Position numbers and translations under genes: made by a program. Shown here in pieces: positions 32,956-45,875 of a stretch of DNA of 64,000 bases. A model generated the notes under the pieces. The model saw nothing but the letters and a program-made list of their open reading frames with translations, was not told the DNA's origin and searched no databases. Within the stretch, counting starts at the first letter, position 1. Each line of letters begins with the position of its first letter. The stretch is from Ampelocalamus luodianensis (lineage: Eukaryota; Streptophyta; Magnoliopsida; Poales; Poaceae): positions 34,352,520 to 34,416,519 of the forward strand of contig CM070625.1 in NCBI GenBank assembly GCA_036346255.1, written 5' to 3'.

Positions 32956-34831
32956 GTGCGCACTGGCAGAAAATGTGCTACCTTTGTCAATCGATCAACG
33001 ACAACCCAGATAGCATCCTTCCCAGAAGAAGTATGGGGCAGACCGGTGATGAAGTCCATACCAACGGAATCCTACTTCCACTCGGAGTGCGGCAAAGGTG
33101 AAGAAGACTGCTTTGGGCGATGTTCACCTTGACACACGACAAAGACACGTCGCACTCGGCAACGAACTTGGCAATCTCGTGCTTCATACGGGTCCACCAG
33201 AATCTCTAACGAAGGTCCTAATACATCTTGGTAGCCCCGGGATGAATGGACAAGGGGGGCTCATGGGCTTCGCGGAGAATCAAATTCTGCAATTCCATGA
33301 CCTTTGGAACTACAAGGCGCTGTCCAAACCACACAACACCATGCTCATCTTCTGAGAAGTACTTGGCCATCCCATCCTTGATGTTCTGCTTGATTTGACT
33401 CACACCAACATCTATCTGTTGTGCAGCCTTGATTTGGTCCATCAAGGTTGGTTGCACAACCAAGGTAGCAAGGGAACCATGCTCAATCAAACCCAAATTG
33501 AGCCGCTGAAATTCTTCAAGAAGGGCAGGCTGTTGCTCTTGGAGCATCAAAGTATTGCAATACACCTTCCGTCTCAGTGCATCGGCAACAACATTAGCCT
33601 TACTCGGATGATACTGAATGCCCATGTCATAATCTTTGATCAATTTTAACCATCTTCTTTGCCTGAGGTTCAGATCTGGCTGGGTGAACAAATATTTCAA
33701 GCTCTTGTGATCAGAATACACCTCACAACGGTTGCCAATCAGGTAATGCCGCCAAATCTTGAGTGCATGAACCACTGCAGCTAACTCCAAGTCATGGGTA
33801 GGATAGTTGAGTTCATGAGGCCTCAACTGCCTTGATGCATAGGCCACTACGTTGCCTTCTTGCATAAGAATACAATCGAGTCCCTGACGAGAGGCATCAC
33901 AACAGATATCAAAGCTCTTGTGGACATCGGGGAGAACAAGCATTGGAGCTGAAGTCAAGCGCTTCTTGAGTTCCTGAAAACTCTCATCACAAGCGGAGGA
34001 CCACAGAAATTTCTTGTCCTTCTTGAGCAATTCAGTCATCGACTTCGCAATCTTGGAGAAGTTCTCGATAAAGCGACGGTAATAACCCGCAAAACCAAGA
34101 AAACTCCGCACATCGGTGACTGACTTGGGCTGACCCCAAGATAGAACATCGCTGACCTTGCTAGGATCCACAGCTACACCTCCTGCTGAAAGAACATGGC
34201 CCAAGAATGCCACCTCCTTCAACCAGAACTCACACTTGCTGAACTTGGCATACAGCTGGTGCTCATGCAGCTTCCCCAATACAATCTGCAGATGCTCAGT
34301 ATACTCTGCTTCACTCTTGGAGTAGATAAGAATGTCATCAATGAATACCACCACAAACTTATCCAAATACTCCATGAACACCGAGTTCATAAGATTCATA
34401 AATAAAGTTGGAGCATTGGTTAAGCCAAAAGACATGACGGTGTACTCGTAAAGGTCATAACGAGTAGTGAAGGCCGCCTTTGGAATATCCTCAGCCCTGA
34501 TCTGGACTTGATGATACCCCAACCTCAAGTCAATCTTGGAGAACACACGGGCTCCGGTCAACTGGTCAAAGAGATCATCAATGCGAGGCAAAGGATACTT
34601 GTTTTTCACCGTCACTTCATTAAGTGGACGGTAATCAACACATATACACAGGGTCTTGTCCTTCTTCTTCACAAAAATCACAGGACAACCCCAAGGAGAG
34701 GAGCTAGGTCGGATAAAGCCCTTTGCTTGAAGCTCACCAAATTACTTCTTTGGCTCCTTCAACTCATTAGGAGGCATTCGGTACGGTGCCTTAGAAATAG
34801 GGCGGTGCAGCAAAGAACTCAATAACAAACC
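32956..34831 (-). pseudogene. Gypsy 2 reverse transcriptase, RNase H and integrase start
   Basis: A 487-codon open frame (34681-33218) includes FVKKKDKTLCICVDYRPLNE, FGLTNAPTLFMNLMN and motif C VVVFIDDILIYSKS. RNase H follows with CCDASRQGLDCILMQEG and YSDHKSLKYLFTQ, and then an integrase zinc-binding region (LILREAHEPPLSIHPGATK). A TAG follows KMY where the family has Q, then the integrase core continues to KDAIWVVVDRLTKVAHFLPV at the junction with gypsy 1. The upstream part (34682-34831) holds several stops. Catalytic FIDD is intact. Confidence 0.9.
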
Positions 34832-34836
34832 CTGTC

Positions 34837-36462
34837 TCAAGCTGAGGCATCGAGCAAATCTTCAGGGAAGACATCCACAAAATCACATACTGTAGGCACA
34901 TCCTGAATCTCCAAGTCTGGCTTAGCTTCAAGGGCACAAAGATGTGGCCCTTGCAGCTGCGGTGAAATCCCAACTTGCTCGCCTGAGGGGCTGGTGAGGT
35001 AGACCATCTTCCTGGCACAATCGATTTGCCTCAAGTGTTGGGACAACCAATCCATGCCAAGAATCATATCCAAGCGCGCCGAGTCGAGTAGGATGAGATT
35101 CGCCAATAATCCCACTCCTTCAATATCAATAGGAACGTCCCGGCACTCCAGATCAGCTCTCATTTCCGCACCCGGAGAGCGAATAAGCAAAGGAATCCCC
35201 AAAGGAACAAAGTGAAGGTCACAAGTAGCAGCAAAAGATCTTGAAATAAAAGAATGCGATGCTCCTGAATCAAATAATACTGCAGCAGGGCGAGAATTGA
35301 CAAGAAGCGTACCCAACACAACGTCGGGCGCCTCCTGTGCCTCCTCAGCCGAGATATGGTTGACTCGACCACTACCCACACCCTGAGTCTTCTGGACCAC
35401 CTTCTGGTCAGGTGGGTGACCATTCCCTTGCCCGCGTCCTCCATTAGAACGAGGGGCTGCTCCAGTCCTCTGAGGGCAACTGTTGGCATAGTGGCCCTTC
35501 TTGTTGCAAGAGAAGCAGGTGACCTCGGCAGCTGAATTGCGGAGGCCACCCTGCTGCTGGGCCGCAGGTGCACATGGCTGAAACACGGCCTGCGGGGGAC
35601 GTGGAGCTGGTGCCGACGGCCTTGGCGGTGGTGAAGGCAAGGAACGGACCCCTGGTGCAGGCCCAACACGGGGACGAGAGAGGTTGGCCTGTGCAAACCG
35701 GTGGGCCTCCCACTTGTGCTTGCGGGACTCACCCAGCGCTCTCGCCTTGTGCTCGGCGACGATGGCCTTGTCCACCAAGGCCTGGAAATCAGCAAAATCA
35801 ACAATAGAGAGCTTGTCCTGCAGCTACTCATACAAGCCCTCCATTAATTTCTCCTGCTTGGCCTCATCAGTGGCCACCTCAGCAGGAGCATACCTCGCCA
35901 GATGATTGAACTCATGGAGGTACTCAGTCACAGACTTGCGCCCCTGTTTGAGCGCAAGGAACTCCTTCTTCTTTATCTTCAATATGCCGGCGGGGACATG
36001 AGCCCGACGGAAAGCTGTGTGAAACTCCGCCCAAGTAACCACATGGCCAGCGGGCTGCATGGCTAGGAAATTCTCCCACCATGAGAGTGCTGCACCCTTA
36101 AGCTGGTGAGATGTGAAAAGTGCCCTCTCCTGCGGCTGGCACTGAGCAATGTCGAGCTTTCGCTCAACCAGACGCAGCCAATCATCTGCGACAAGAGGGT
36201 CCTCGGACCGGGAGAAGGTAGGTGGCTGCGTACGGAGAAACTCCGAAAGGCCCCCACGAGACTGGTGGGCACCACCTCCAGATCCCGAGGCACCAGAGGG
36301 AGTGGAGTTGTTCCTCGCGATGACTTCCAGAATCCGAGTCTGATCCATGTGGTTCCGCTCGATCTGAGCAAGAACCTCAGCCATGGTCGGAGGAGGGGGA
36401 AGCTCCTCATCATGACCCGACGACTGACCACTGCGGGTTCTTCCAGCCATCCTGTTCCACAT
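34837..36462 (-). pseudogene. Gypsy 2 gag and protease
   Basis: The frame begins MWNRMAGRTRSGQSSGHDEE and contains the gag core (LRTQPPTFSRSEDPLVADDW, LSWWENFLAMQPAG, VTEYLHEFNHLARYAP). A single in-frame TAG after GLYE (about 35824) interrupts it. The same frame then continues to a zinc knuckle (CFSCNKKGHYANSC, about 35477-35520) and the aspartic protease motif VLFDSGASHSFIS (about 35240-35280). MILGMDWLSQH and DVFPEDL follow. Apart from the one stop it is well preserved. Confidence 0.9.
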
Positions 36463-37138
36463 GGTAAATTAGCAACAATTCTGGAACAGAAGACATGGAC
36501 AACCATTAACAACTCTACAAAATAAACTCTAAAAGCTTAAGAACCAGCATAAGCTCAAGGCAAGATCACAATTTATAAAATCAACTCCCCAATATGACTA
36601 ACTCGTATGGAAGAACGAGCAATCAGTTTTAGGAAGGAAATTTCAGAATACAACCCTTGGTTTAACACAGCTAGAAAGCAAGGTAAAAATCACCTAAGGA
36701 AGGTTAGACACTCAGCTAACTCATATCACTTCTTACCCTTTTATCCCCACAAATTTTAGTTGGATTTACCTCTCATTTTCAGCACTATACACTATCTACT
36801 AGCTCGCTGTCCAGATTTCTTTTTCCAGTCCTTGGCTGAATTCCCCTCCTCTGGAAGTTCCTAATATTCACCAATGGACAGCCCCACTTCAATTTAAAGC
36901 TCTCATGGTTTTCCCAAAACCAATTTAATCGATTAAACAACTATCTTTTTGAAAGAAGATGAGAGGAAAATCAGCATTTTAAATTCAATTCAGAATAAGG
37001 CGAAATGAGCAAGCTAAGATAGATGAGAAGCAAAATCGGAGAACTTACTTAAGATTTTCATGAAACATTTGATATTTGGAAAGTAAGTTTTCAAAATATA
37101 CTAGGGACGACCAAGCTAGGGGTTTATACGGTCAGTAT

Positions 37139-37151
37139 GGCTCTGATACCA
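37139..37151 (-). other. Gypsy 2 primer-binding site
   Basis: The minus strand reads TGGTATCAGAGCC, a 13-base perfect match to the complement of plant initiator methionine tRNA, four bases after the LTR end at 37156. Confidence 0.9.
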
Positions 37152-37155
37152 ACTT

Positions 37156-40100
37156 TGTGAGACCCCGGTTTATTAAGCTTGTAATACTTAGCCTTCCACT
37201 GGCCCTAATATCACAAACAAAATAACCCGTGCCTCGATGGACATGTGCTTCCCAGAAAATGCAGCAGACATACATCTTACAAAAGTATGCATCAAGTCCA
37301 CACAACAATATATATCAAGTCTAGCAAAAGACATACATAATAATAAGTTATTACAGAACAGCCGACCGGCCAAATGACATAAGCATTAAGTATCAGCGGA
37401 AGCAAAAGACGCCATAAGATGGCTTAAACCAAAAGACGACCGGTTAGCCACATAACACCACAGCGCAACCGACCGGGCCGCCAAGCTAATCGTCCCACAC
37501 ACTGCCACAGCACAACTCACAAAAGTGAGGCCCTTCGGGCTCACCTTCTTCCTCTGCACACAACAAGCAATGCAGATGAGTACAATAATGTACTCGCAAG
37601 ACTTACGAGTAACAAGCTTATACATAGCTACATGAAAGTTGTGTCAGAGGGAATTGGTTATATGGTTATTTGGACGCATAAAGCAATTTATATTTGCAAT
37701 AATGTAATAGATTGAGAGCAATTTAACAAATCAGTTTGTAAGCATTGAAATAACAGCGAGTAACAATAATTATCAAGTAACCACCTAGAAGTGACTAACC
37801 CAAAAGCCACCACACATAGCATGAATCCCTGATTCATACCACCCGTCAAGTTTTAATTTAAAATGTTGTAGTCTAACTCTTGAAAAGCTTACCCAAGCGT
37901 GTCCATAACCTAAAATGAGACTATTCGAATAGTTTTAAACCATGCAGGAGTGTACCAATGTACCCACACTCCAGACCGTCTTTTTGCCACATGATTTTGC
38001 ATACTTCCTTTGGTGTGCCGGCACGACTAAGTCCTACGAGACATTTCCAATATTATGTATCAACTACGAGCCGCTCGTATGGACCATAGCCCATACGCTT
38101 ACATTGTAAAGCCGAAAAGACAACTACCCCTCGGGGTAAAGCTTTTCGGACAACAACAATGCTCCCACACATAACCATCTCATTTTACCACAACATAACA
38201 CACACACGCCCTTCTGTGACTCGTAGCCAACACACGCCAAAGTACTAAGCCAAGAGAGGTCTCATTCCCTCTAGTGTGGTTAGCACACACAAATTGCCTG
38301 GATAACAGGTACTCACAAGATGTTCGGTCCTTAATTGACTCGGGCACCATTCCAGTCACACCCAAAAATCACACCATCATACCATTGTACCCAAGTCCAA
38401 ATTGTTTTGTTTTCATTTTTAGTTTTGCAATTTAAACATAGCACAAAGCTGAAATATAGAGATCATAATAAGTTTGTGTGATCAAGGTTATCGACAAGTC
38501 GATAACCGCCCATTTCTACCGATAGCTAAGCATGGCTAAGCAACAACTCGTACACTACTAAGTGATAAGGGTCCATCCAACGAACCCAAAATCACAGCAA
38601 GATAAACCTAGGCTCAGTAGTAGAGGATAAATATTTGCCTACTGATAATGCATCTACTGGGTTAACTATCGACAATAGTTAAAACAACATAGCAATGCAT
38701 ACATAGAATTTGCAAATAATATATTAGAATTTGAAAATAGTAGGAACAACATGATCAAATGATGTTACACTGTTTGCCTTGCTGGAGTGCAGGGGCTAAC
38801 TGCTGTGGCTCAGAATCAAGATCAATATTATCTTCGGAACCTAACGCGAAAAGGCGATAAAACCAATAAGAACGAAGAACACCAAATAAAATTCAACAGA
38901 AAAATATATCAAAAACTTATGAAATTTATACAGCAGCAAGAATATGATTTTAGATAATTTTAGGAACAAGAATCAAGCAATTTGGATTTAGCATGAAAAA
39001 GTTATAGCTAAAACTATTTCTCTCAGCCTCCTAAATCACTAAATTAATTACTCGTACTGTTCATAGCATAAATTTCTGGAATGATCTAAAGTCTGAAATT
39101 TTTAGAGCAGGTAGATATTGATATCCTAAGATCAGCAAAGTTGAATTTATTAAATTTGGAGTTATAATGATTTACTTATGATTTTTCTAAGTTGTAAACT
39201 TGGTGCATGTCATTTTACAGAAACATAACCATGATCAAAACCTATCCCATATTAAAGTACACTAACAGAGGAATTTAAAAAAATTGATTTTGCACAAATT
39301 GGAATTATACAGAAAAAGATATGCATTTAACAAGGTTTAATTCATTTTCTGGAATATTCTAAAATGGTTGATATCAAGTTATTATTGTCTATAAAACTTT
39401 CTGCTACAGAAACATGTCTAAAATATTTTTATATTAAACTTTAGTTAATAAAGAATTTAACCTCACTGGAATCATCTAAAAAGGATTTGAAATGAATTAG
39501 TTATGAATTTCTAAAGTTTAAAATAATTTTTAGTTGGTAAATAAATGCTTCCCGAAATATAAACAAACTTAACAGAAATAAACGACATGGACAACTATGG
39601 GCCTTAGATGCAAAATCTAACGGCCCACGCGCGCGATCTCAAAGAAGCCCACCGTTGGATTCAGATCCAACGGTCCACGCGAGATGGGACATTCAGGCGA
39701 CGCGAATGCCTCGGACGACCACAGCCGCTGATCTCCAGATGAAAGGCTCAGAGCGCTGCTCCCTCCAGGAGGCCCGAACAGCACACGCATCTTAGCCGTT
39801 GATCTTGAGATGGGTGGTCCAGAGCGGTTGGGAAGCCCGGGGGTCCGAACGGCCACTAGATCTAGGTCGTTGATCTGAAAATCGACGGCCCACAGTGCAA
39901 GATATAACCACACGAGGATTTTTAAGTGCACTGGCGATTAACTGCGCAGGCCCACTTGCCAGAGACACAAGGGGTTATTTTAAGACAACCATTAATTGCA
40001 AAGCCAATGATTAGCGATGATTAGCAATTAGTGACCCCTGATTTTGTCCTAATGACTTCAATACTGCAGTTTAGGCCTACGGGCCCACCTGACAGTGACG

Positions 40101-42163
40101 CACGAGACACTTTCGGACACAATTAATCTTAAGACAGAGATTAATGACAATCATTAGCATTAATGATGTCCGAACGGGATTAACTAGCGCCAGCGGGGAT
40201 TTTAATTGGCTGGGCCCACTGGTCAGTGGCACAGTGAACCAAATTAAGACATATTAATTACTCCTAATGATTAACAATGATTAGGCCATTAATTGTGTCT
40301 TAACGACAACAGCACTAGGGAACTTCCGTCTGGCAAAAACCCGAGCGAAAAGAATGGCTTGCCGCCCGCGGCTCCGGCCACGGCGGCGCAACCTTAAGAA
40401 TAAAATGGGTTCACAACAGCCTTGCGATCCTGATGGCGGTGACCTCGCCGGCGGCGAAGGCCTAGAACGCCGGCTAGCCGGAAAATAGCGATGGTGACCA
40501 AATCGGCTGAAAACGAAAATAGCTCAAATGCTCCGCAGCAGTCCAAAGAAGCGTGTGCCAGCCATCTAGGGACTAAATAGAAGCTACCTTAACCGAGAAG
40601 GGCTTCAAAGATGGCCGGAGGAGCTTTGACAGAGAAGGAACACGCCGGAGTTGAAGAAAATGATATAAAAATGACAACCTGAGCAAAATGAACACCACCA
40701 GGTGGTCATAATAGCTTCATTATAGCTCATAGAAGCTTCAGGAACAAATAATTGAGAAATGAAGCACTCACCAGAGCTGAGGAAGAAAAGGGGTAGAATC
40801 GGCCGAAATGATCCAAACTTAAAATTGGTCAATTCCTGTGAATGATTCCCAAAATTAAGTTAGGGGAAATGAATATGGAGCTAAAAAGCTCAAAAGGGTA
40901 CAAAGAGATTTGAAGAAGAACCACTGGAACACCAAAGCCATCAACAGAGCTCCACGGCCATTAATGGCGATTTTGGTGTTTTTGGTGGTTTTGAGCTCAA
41001 CACACAGAGCAAGAGCTAAGGGTGGTGCAAAGGAGTACCAGGAAGGGTTTGAAGACCTTAAATAGCTAAAGGATTAGGGTTTGGCAACAAACTAGATTTT
41101 CAGGTGTTAGGTCAAAAGGGGCTGCCATAGCCTGAAAAGAGATCATGGGGGGTACAGAGGTAGGTCATGGACATGGCCGAAAGCAAGCCACACGCACTAA
41201 ATACCCGACAAGGGAGAGTACGATTTGACAGTGCCATGCCTCTCTCTCTCTCTTTCTCTGTTTACGCACGGCGCGAGGAGGAAGACGATGACCAGAGAAA
41301 ACCTAGGGTTTCTGCGAACCGTTAGATTTTAATCGGACGGCCGAGGGCGCTCCACGTTTCTGAGGTTTAAATCAACAGAGGAGATCACAAGCGTTGGATC
41401 AAAAATGAACGGTCACGATTTAATGTGTCCTCCGAGTGACCCGAATGGCACACTAAATCTGGGCGCTCAGATCTTGATCCAACGGCCAAAAATGAGTGGG
41501 CGCTTCGCGAGTTCCGAACGGCCCAATCAATGCGGGCTGTTCGATTTAAATCTAATAGCTAAGATCGATCGTGTGTTATAAAAGGAGGTCCGTGCAGTTA
41601 GTTGACTGGACCAAAGCAAGTGACTCGAGCCCAAGTCTGACTCGAATCCGAGGAACAGTGAAATCGGGTTTTGGGTTTTAAAATTGATCTGAGACTTTGG
41701 GGATTTATTTAAGATGGCAAAACAACTCCAAAAATTCTGAAATTTTTACTAGAGCTTTCTAACTCAGACATTAACCTTGTGTAAATTTTTCAGAGGTTTG
41801 TATGCAATGCATGTTTCTCCAAAAATCCTGCAAGGCTCTGGTTTAAGGTTTGACTGAAAGTCAAACAGGTTTGAGTGCCTTCTAAAAATATTCAAACAAT
41901 TTCTAAAAATTGTGAAATTTTTCAGAGGGGTCACATACCATCCCAAGAACTTAGGAAAAATATTTTCAAAGGATGATCACAAGATTTGATATGAATGTTT
42001 TTGGAAGACAATGTTTTGGATCAAAAGACTTGTGACTTTGTATTTCCATAATTCTTGTACAGGAATTGTTTAGAACATACGGGAAATACATGATGTAAGA
42101 AAAGTTTTAATTTCTACTTATTTTCTTACATTTGAAACACAAGTCCAAAATTGGGATGTTACA
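37156..42163 (-). repeat. Gypsy 2 5' LTR, about 5.0 kb
   Basis: On the minus strand the LTR begins TGTAACATCCCAATTTTGG (42163) and ends CCGGGGTCTCACA (37156) beside the primer-binding site. At 5 kb it is long even for grass gypsy families. I found no internal insertion with a target duplication, but a diverged one cannot be excluded. It has a GC-rich block (39600-41600) with many restatements of 'gatccaacggcc' type sequence and a CT tract at 41240-41259. The small frames in it are not genes. Confidence 0.7.
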
Positions 42164-42168
42164 GTACC

Positions 42169-45100
42169 TCTCTTCCTATTGCAGGCCAAGGCACCCTTTC
42201 CACTTCTTCTTTTCATGTTCCTGCAGTCTCTCATGTTCCTCAGCTTATTATGCAACTTATGTCGGCTGGTTAGATCACTGATCACGACTGTCGTGTTATT
42301 CTTGAGTCTGACTCTTGTTGTGTTCAGGACCGCCGCACGGGGACTCTGCTTGGTACTGGCCCTCGGCGCCGTGATTCGCAGCGTCTCTGGGAGCTCGACT
42401 GGCTTCATCTTCCTTCTGCTGTCTCCACCAGCCAGTCAGCCCCTACCACTACCTCTGGTCTTGCCGTGTCCTCCACTACCTCTTTCGCTCAGTGGCATCA
42501 TCGTCTCGATCATCTCTGTGGCTCGCGTCTATCATCTTTAGTCAGTCGTGGTGTTCTTGGGTCTGTTTCTGGGGATACCTCTTTACATTGTATGGGTTGC
42601 AAGCTTGGCAAACAGCTGCAACTCCCCTATCCCTCTAGTGATTCTATTTCTACTTGTCCTTTTGATCTTGTTCACTCTTATGTTTGGGATCCGGCTACCT
42701 TCATTTCGAAAGGGGGTCATCGCTATTATGTGATTTTTATTGATGATTATTCTCGTTATACTTGGATCTACTTCATGTTCTCTCGCAGTCAGGTTCTCTC
42801 TATTTACCAGATGTTCGCCACTATGGTTCGCACTCAGTTTGATTCGGCCATTCGTGTGTTTCGTGCTGACTCTGCTGGTGAGTATCTATCTGTTGCTTTG
42901 CGTCGCTTTCTCCCTGAGCAGGGCACTCTTCCCTAGTACTCTTGTCCTGGTGCTCACGCTCAGAATGGTGTCTCTGAGCGTAAGCATCGTCACTTGCTTG
43001 AGACCGCTCGTACTCTCATGCTTGCCTCTTCTATTCCTCCTCACTTCTGGGCTGAGGCTGTTTCTACTACTGCTTTTCTCATCAACCTACAGCCTTCCAC
43101 TGCTCTTAAGGGTTCTACTCCTGTCGAGCATCTCTTTGGTCGAGCTCCAGAGTACAGTCACCTTCGCAGTTTCGGTTGTGTCTGTTTCGTTCTTCTTTCA
43201 CCTCGTGAGCACACCAAGTTGACTGCTTAGTCAGTTGAGTGTGTTTTCCTTGGCTACAGTCTTGAGCATAAGTGTTATCGTTGCTATGACCCCATTGCTC
43301 GCAGGATGAGGATTTCTCGGGATGTCACTTTTGACGAGTCCTGGTCTTACTACCCTCGTCCCTCCACTGTCAGCACATATTCTCTTGCTGAGTCGATCTC
43401 CTTTCTGATTTTTCCTAACTCTCAGCTTTCCACCATTGTTTCGCCTCATCCTCCATCTACTTTGCCTCCCTCTCCTTCGGCTCCACCTGTTTCACCTCCA
43501 CCGGATTTTTCTTCCCGCTCTCTTGTTGAGGCTCCACCTTTTCCCTTGCACTACTCTCGTCGTCCTCGGCCTACTACTTCCTCTCTTGAGCCTCCGTCTC
43601 TGTTGGGTCCTGTTCCCAGTCCTCCCTTTCCATCCTTGCTGGGTCCAGCTCCGCCTTCTCCTCCCAGATACGATCTTCGTGATCGTCACATTATCAGGCC
43701 GCCTGAGCGCTACGGCTTTGCAGTCGCTGCTCTTTCTGAGCCTACGACCTACCGTGAGGCCACTGCTCACCCTGAGTGGCAACTCGCAATGTCTGAGGAG
43801 ATTGCTGCTTTGGAGCGTACTAGCACTTGGGATCTTGTGCCCTTGCCTGCGCATGTTACTCCTATCACGTGTAAGTGGGTGTACAAGATCAAGACCCGTT
43901 CGGATGGTTCCCTTGAGCGCTACAAGGCTCTACTTGTGGCGCATGGTTTTCAGCAGGAGCATGGTCGTGACTACGATGAGACTTTCGCCCCCGTTGCTCA
44001 TATGACCACTGTTTGCACTCTCCTTATTGTGGCCTCTGTTCACCAGTGGTCTATCTCTTAGTTGGATGTTAAGAATACCTTTCTTAATGGCGAGCTGTGC
44101 GAGGAGGTCTACATGCAGCCGCCCCTGGGTATTCTGTCCCTGATGGTATGGTTTGTCGCCTTCGTTGTTCTCTCTATGGGCCCAAACAAGCCCCTTGTGC
44201 TTGGTTTGACTGCTTCTCCTCTGTTGTCACTGCTGTCGGCTTCTCCGCCAGTGATCACGACCCTGCTCTCTTTGTTCACACCTCTTCTCAGGGTCGGACG
44301 CTCCTCCTCCTATATGTAGATGACATGGTCATTACTAGAGATGACTTTCAGTACATTGCCTTTGTGAAGGAGCATCTCAGTAAGCAGTTTTTGATGTCTA
44401 ATTTGGGTCCTCTTCGTTACTTCCTTGGGATTGAGATCACTTCTATGCCCGCGGGCTACTATCTCTCCCAGGAGAAGTACATTTAGGATATCCTTACTCG
44501 CGCTTGTCTCACTGATCAGCGCGTGGTGGATACTCCTATGGAGCTTGGTGTTCACCTTTGGCCTACTGATGGTGAGCCTCTTGAGGATCCCACTCACTGC
44601 CGCCATATTGTCGGGAGTCTCGTCTACCTTGGGATTACTCGACCTGACATTTCTCACCCAGTTCACATCCTGAGTCAGTTTCTCTCTGCTCCCACTTAGG
44701 TCCACTACAGTCACCTTCTTCGTGTTCTGCGATATCTTCGCGGGACCATCACTCGTCGCATGTTCTTTCCTCGCCCCAATTCTTTGCAGCTTCAGACGTA
44801 CTCTGATGCGACCTGGGCTAGCGATCATTCTGATCGTCGGTCTCTTTCTACCTATTGTGTTTTTCTTGGTTCCTCCTTGATTGCCTGGAAGACCAAGAAG
44901 CAGTCTGCAGTTTTCCGTTCGAGCGCTGAGGCTAAGTTGAGAGCCATACCGTCGTTGACAGCTGAGATCACTTGGCTTCGGTGGCTACTTGAGGATTTTG
45001 GTGTTTCTGCTTTTGCACCGACTCCTCTCTTATCAGATAGCACTAGTGCGATCAGCATTGCTCGCGATCCTGTGAAGCATGAGCTCACCAAACACATTGG

Positions 45101-45290
45101 AGTGGATGCCTCGTACATGCGATCACAGGTGCAAAACCAAGTTATTGATCTTCAGTATATGCCTTCGGAGCTTCAATTGGCAGATTTCTTTACCAAGGCA
45201 CAAACTAGAGTTCAGTATAGATTCTACCTTTTCAAACTCAGTGTTGTTGATCCACCATGAATTTGAGAGGGTGTTAGATATGTGCATAGT
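42169..45290 (+). mobile_element. Ty1-copia element, 5' truncated
   Basis: The plus-strand pol begins mid-protein at the gypsy 2 LTR edge and runs through integrase, reverse transcriptase and RNase H to a stop at 45258-45260. A polypurine-like GAGAGGG and the LTR start TGTTAG follow at 45272. Gag and 5' LTR are absent and are not found elsewhere in the window. Confidence 0.9.
42172..45260 (+). pseudogene. Copia pol (integrase, reverse transcriptase, RNase H)
   Basis: The protein order is GAG-pre-integrase (WHHRLDHLCGSRLSSL, then CMGCKLGKQ), integrase core (FIDDYSRYTWIYF, RADSAGEY, then AQNGVSERKHRHLLETAR) and a proline/serine-rich linker. Reverse transcriptase follows with WVYKIKTRSDGSLERYKALL and LLLYVDDMVI. 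RNase H has YSDATWASD and AEAKLRAIPSLTAEITWLRW. Five in-frame stops (42934, 43228, 44059, 44484, 44698 approximately) are all TAG. Each stands where copia proteins usually have glutamine, for example before LDVKN and before VHYSHLLRVLRYL. One base is missing near 44118. Otherwise the frame is open. Confidence 0.9.
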
Positions 45291-45400
45291 GTAGGGTGTT
45301 CTTTGCATACTTGTATACCTTGTACCTGTTATATATTGGGCTCTTGGCCCATTGGAATAGCAGCAAGCTATATTCAAACAGTTTTGATTATGAGGATGTT
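45272..45400 (+). repeat. Copia 3' LTR start
   Basis: TGTTAGATATGTGCATAG follows a purine-rich GAGAGGG and is a typical copia LTR start. The right edge is not clear; the sequence up to about 45360 (GGGCTCTTGGCCCATTGG) fits short copia LTRs. Confidence 0.5.
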
Positions 45401-45635
45401 GATTGCTTGATCCTGAGATTTTTGAGACAATGTTGTATATGAGTGCTTGATATGTTGCAACCATAGGAAGAAAATGTTGTACTGCTCTTTATCAGGTGTT
45501 GCATGCATCAGACCTGGACCGTACGATGAGAAATCTCTCACCGTACGTCTGAGCCGTAGTTGCACCTTTTAGTTTACCGGCTGACGCGCGCACACGGGAA
45601 CAAGTTCCATCTACACGGCCCAATGTTTGGTTCGT

Positions 45636-45875
45636 TTACCAGCTAGCTATGCTAATCTGTGGTACACAATTTTGCACTTGACTCACTTTGCTAAACTCCA
45701 TTATTGGAAGTTGTCCGGTAGCTTGGCCGGTTTCTCGCAGAATAAAGCAAATATTGGATCGCTGATGCTCTTGGCACGTCAACTGCTGTATGATGGAGGC
45801 GCAATCCGATTCAAGAATAACCGGGTACCTCGCCCATTCAGTAGCCAACAAGAGCCCTTCTCGGCAGGCGATTGA
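45636..45875 (-). pseudogene. RNase H-like (RVT_3) gene fragment
   Basis: The minus strand reads IACREGLLLATEWARYPVIL and then ESDCASIIQQLTCQEHQR. This matches the second half of the plant RNase H-like domain, in which an E-x-LLLA helix is followed by a strand and the ESDC/ETDC motif. Only about 75 residues remain and no start or neighbouring exon is found. Such domains occur in LINE-derived and host-encoded proteins; which one this came from cannot be told. Confidence 0.55.

Larger units (their letters stand above)
32956..42163 (-). mobile_element. Ty3-gypsy element 2 (3' part lost)
   Basis: In minus-strand order it has a 5' LTR (42163-37156), primer-binding site, gag, protease, reverse transcriptase, RNase H and the beginning of integrase. 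It is cut at 32956 by gypsy 1. The rest of integrase and the 3' LTR are not in the window. It was inserted in a copia pol gene: coding for copia starts right after the LTR edge, with GTACC at 42164-42168 as one side of the duplication. Confidence 0.85.

Noticed and set aside
42179..43222. Hydrophobic plus-strand frames that look like membrane proteins (42179-42541, 42740-43222)
   Set aside because: They are shadows of the copia integrase in another frame; T-rich codons produce the leucine/serine runs.
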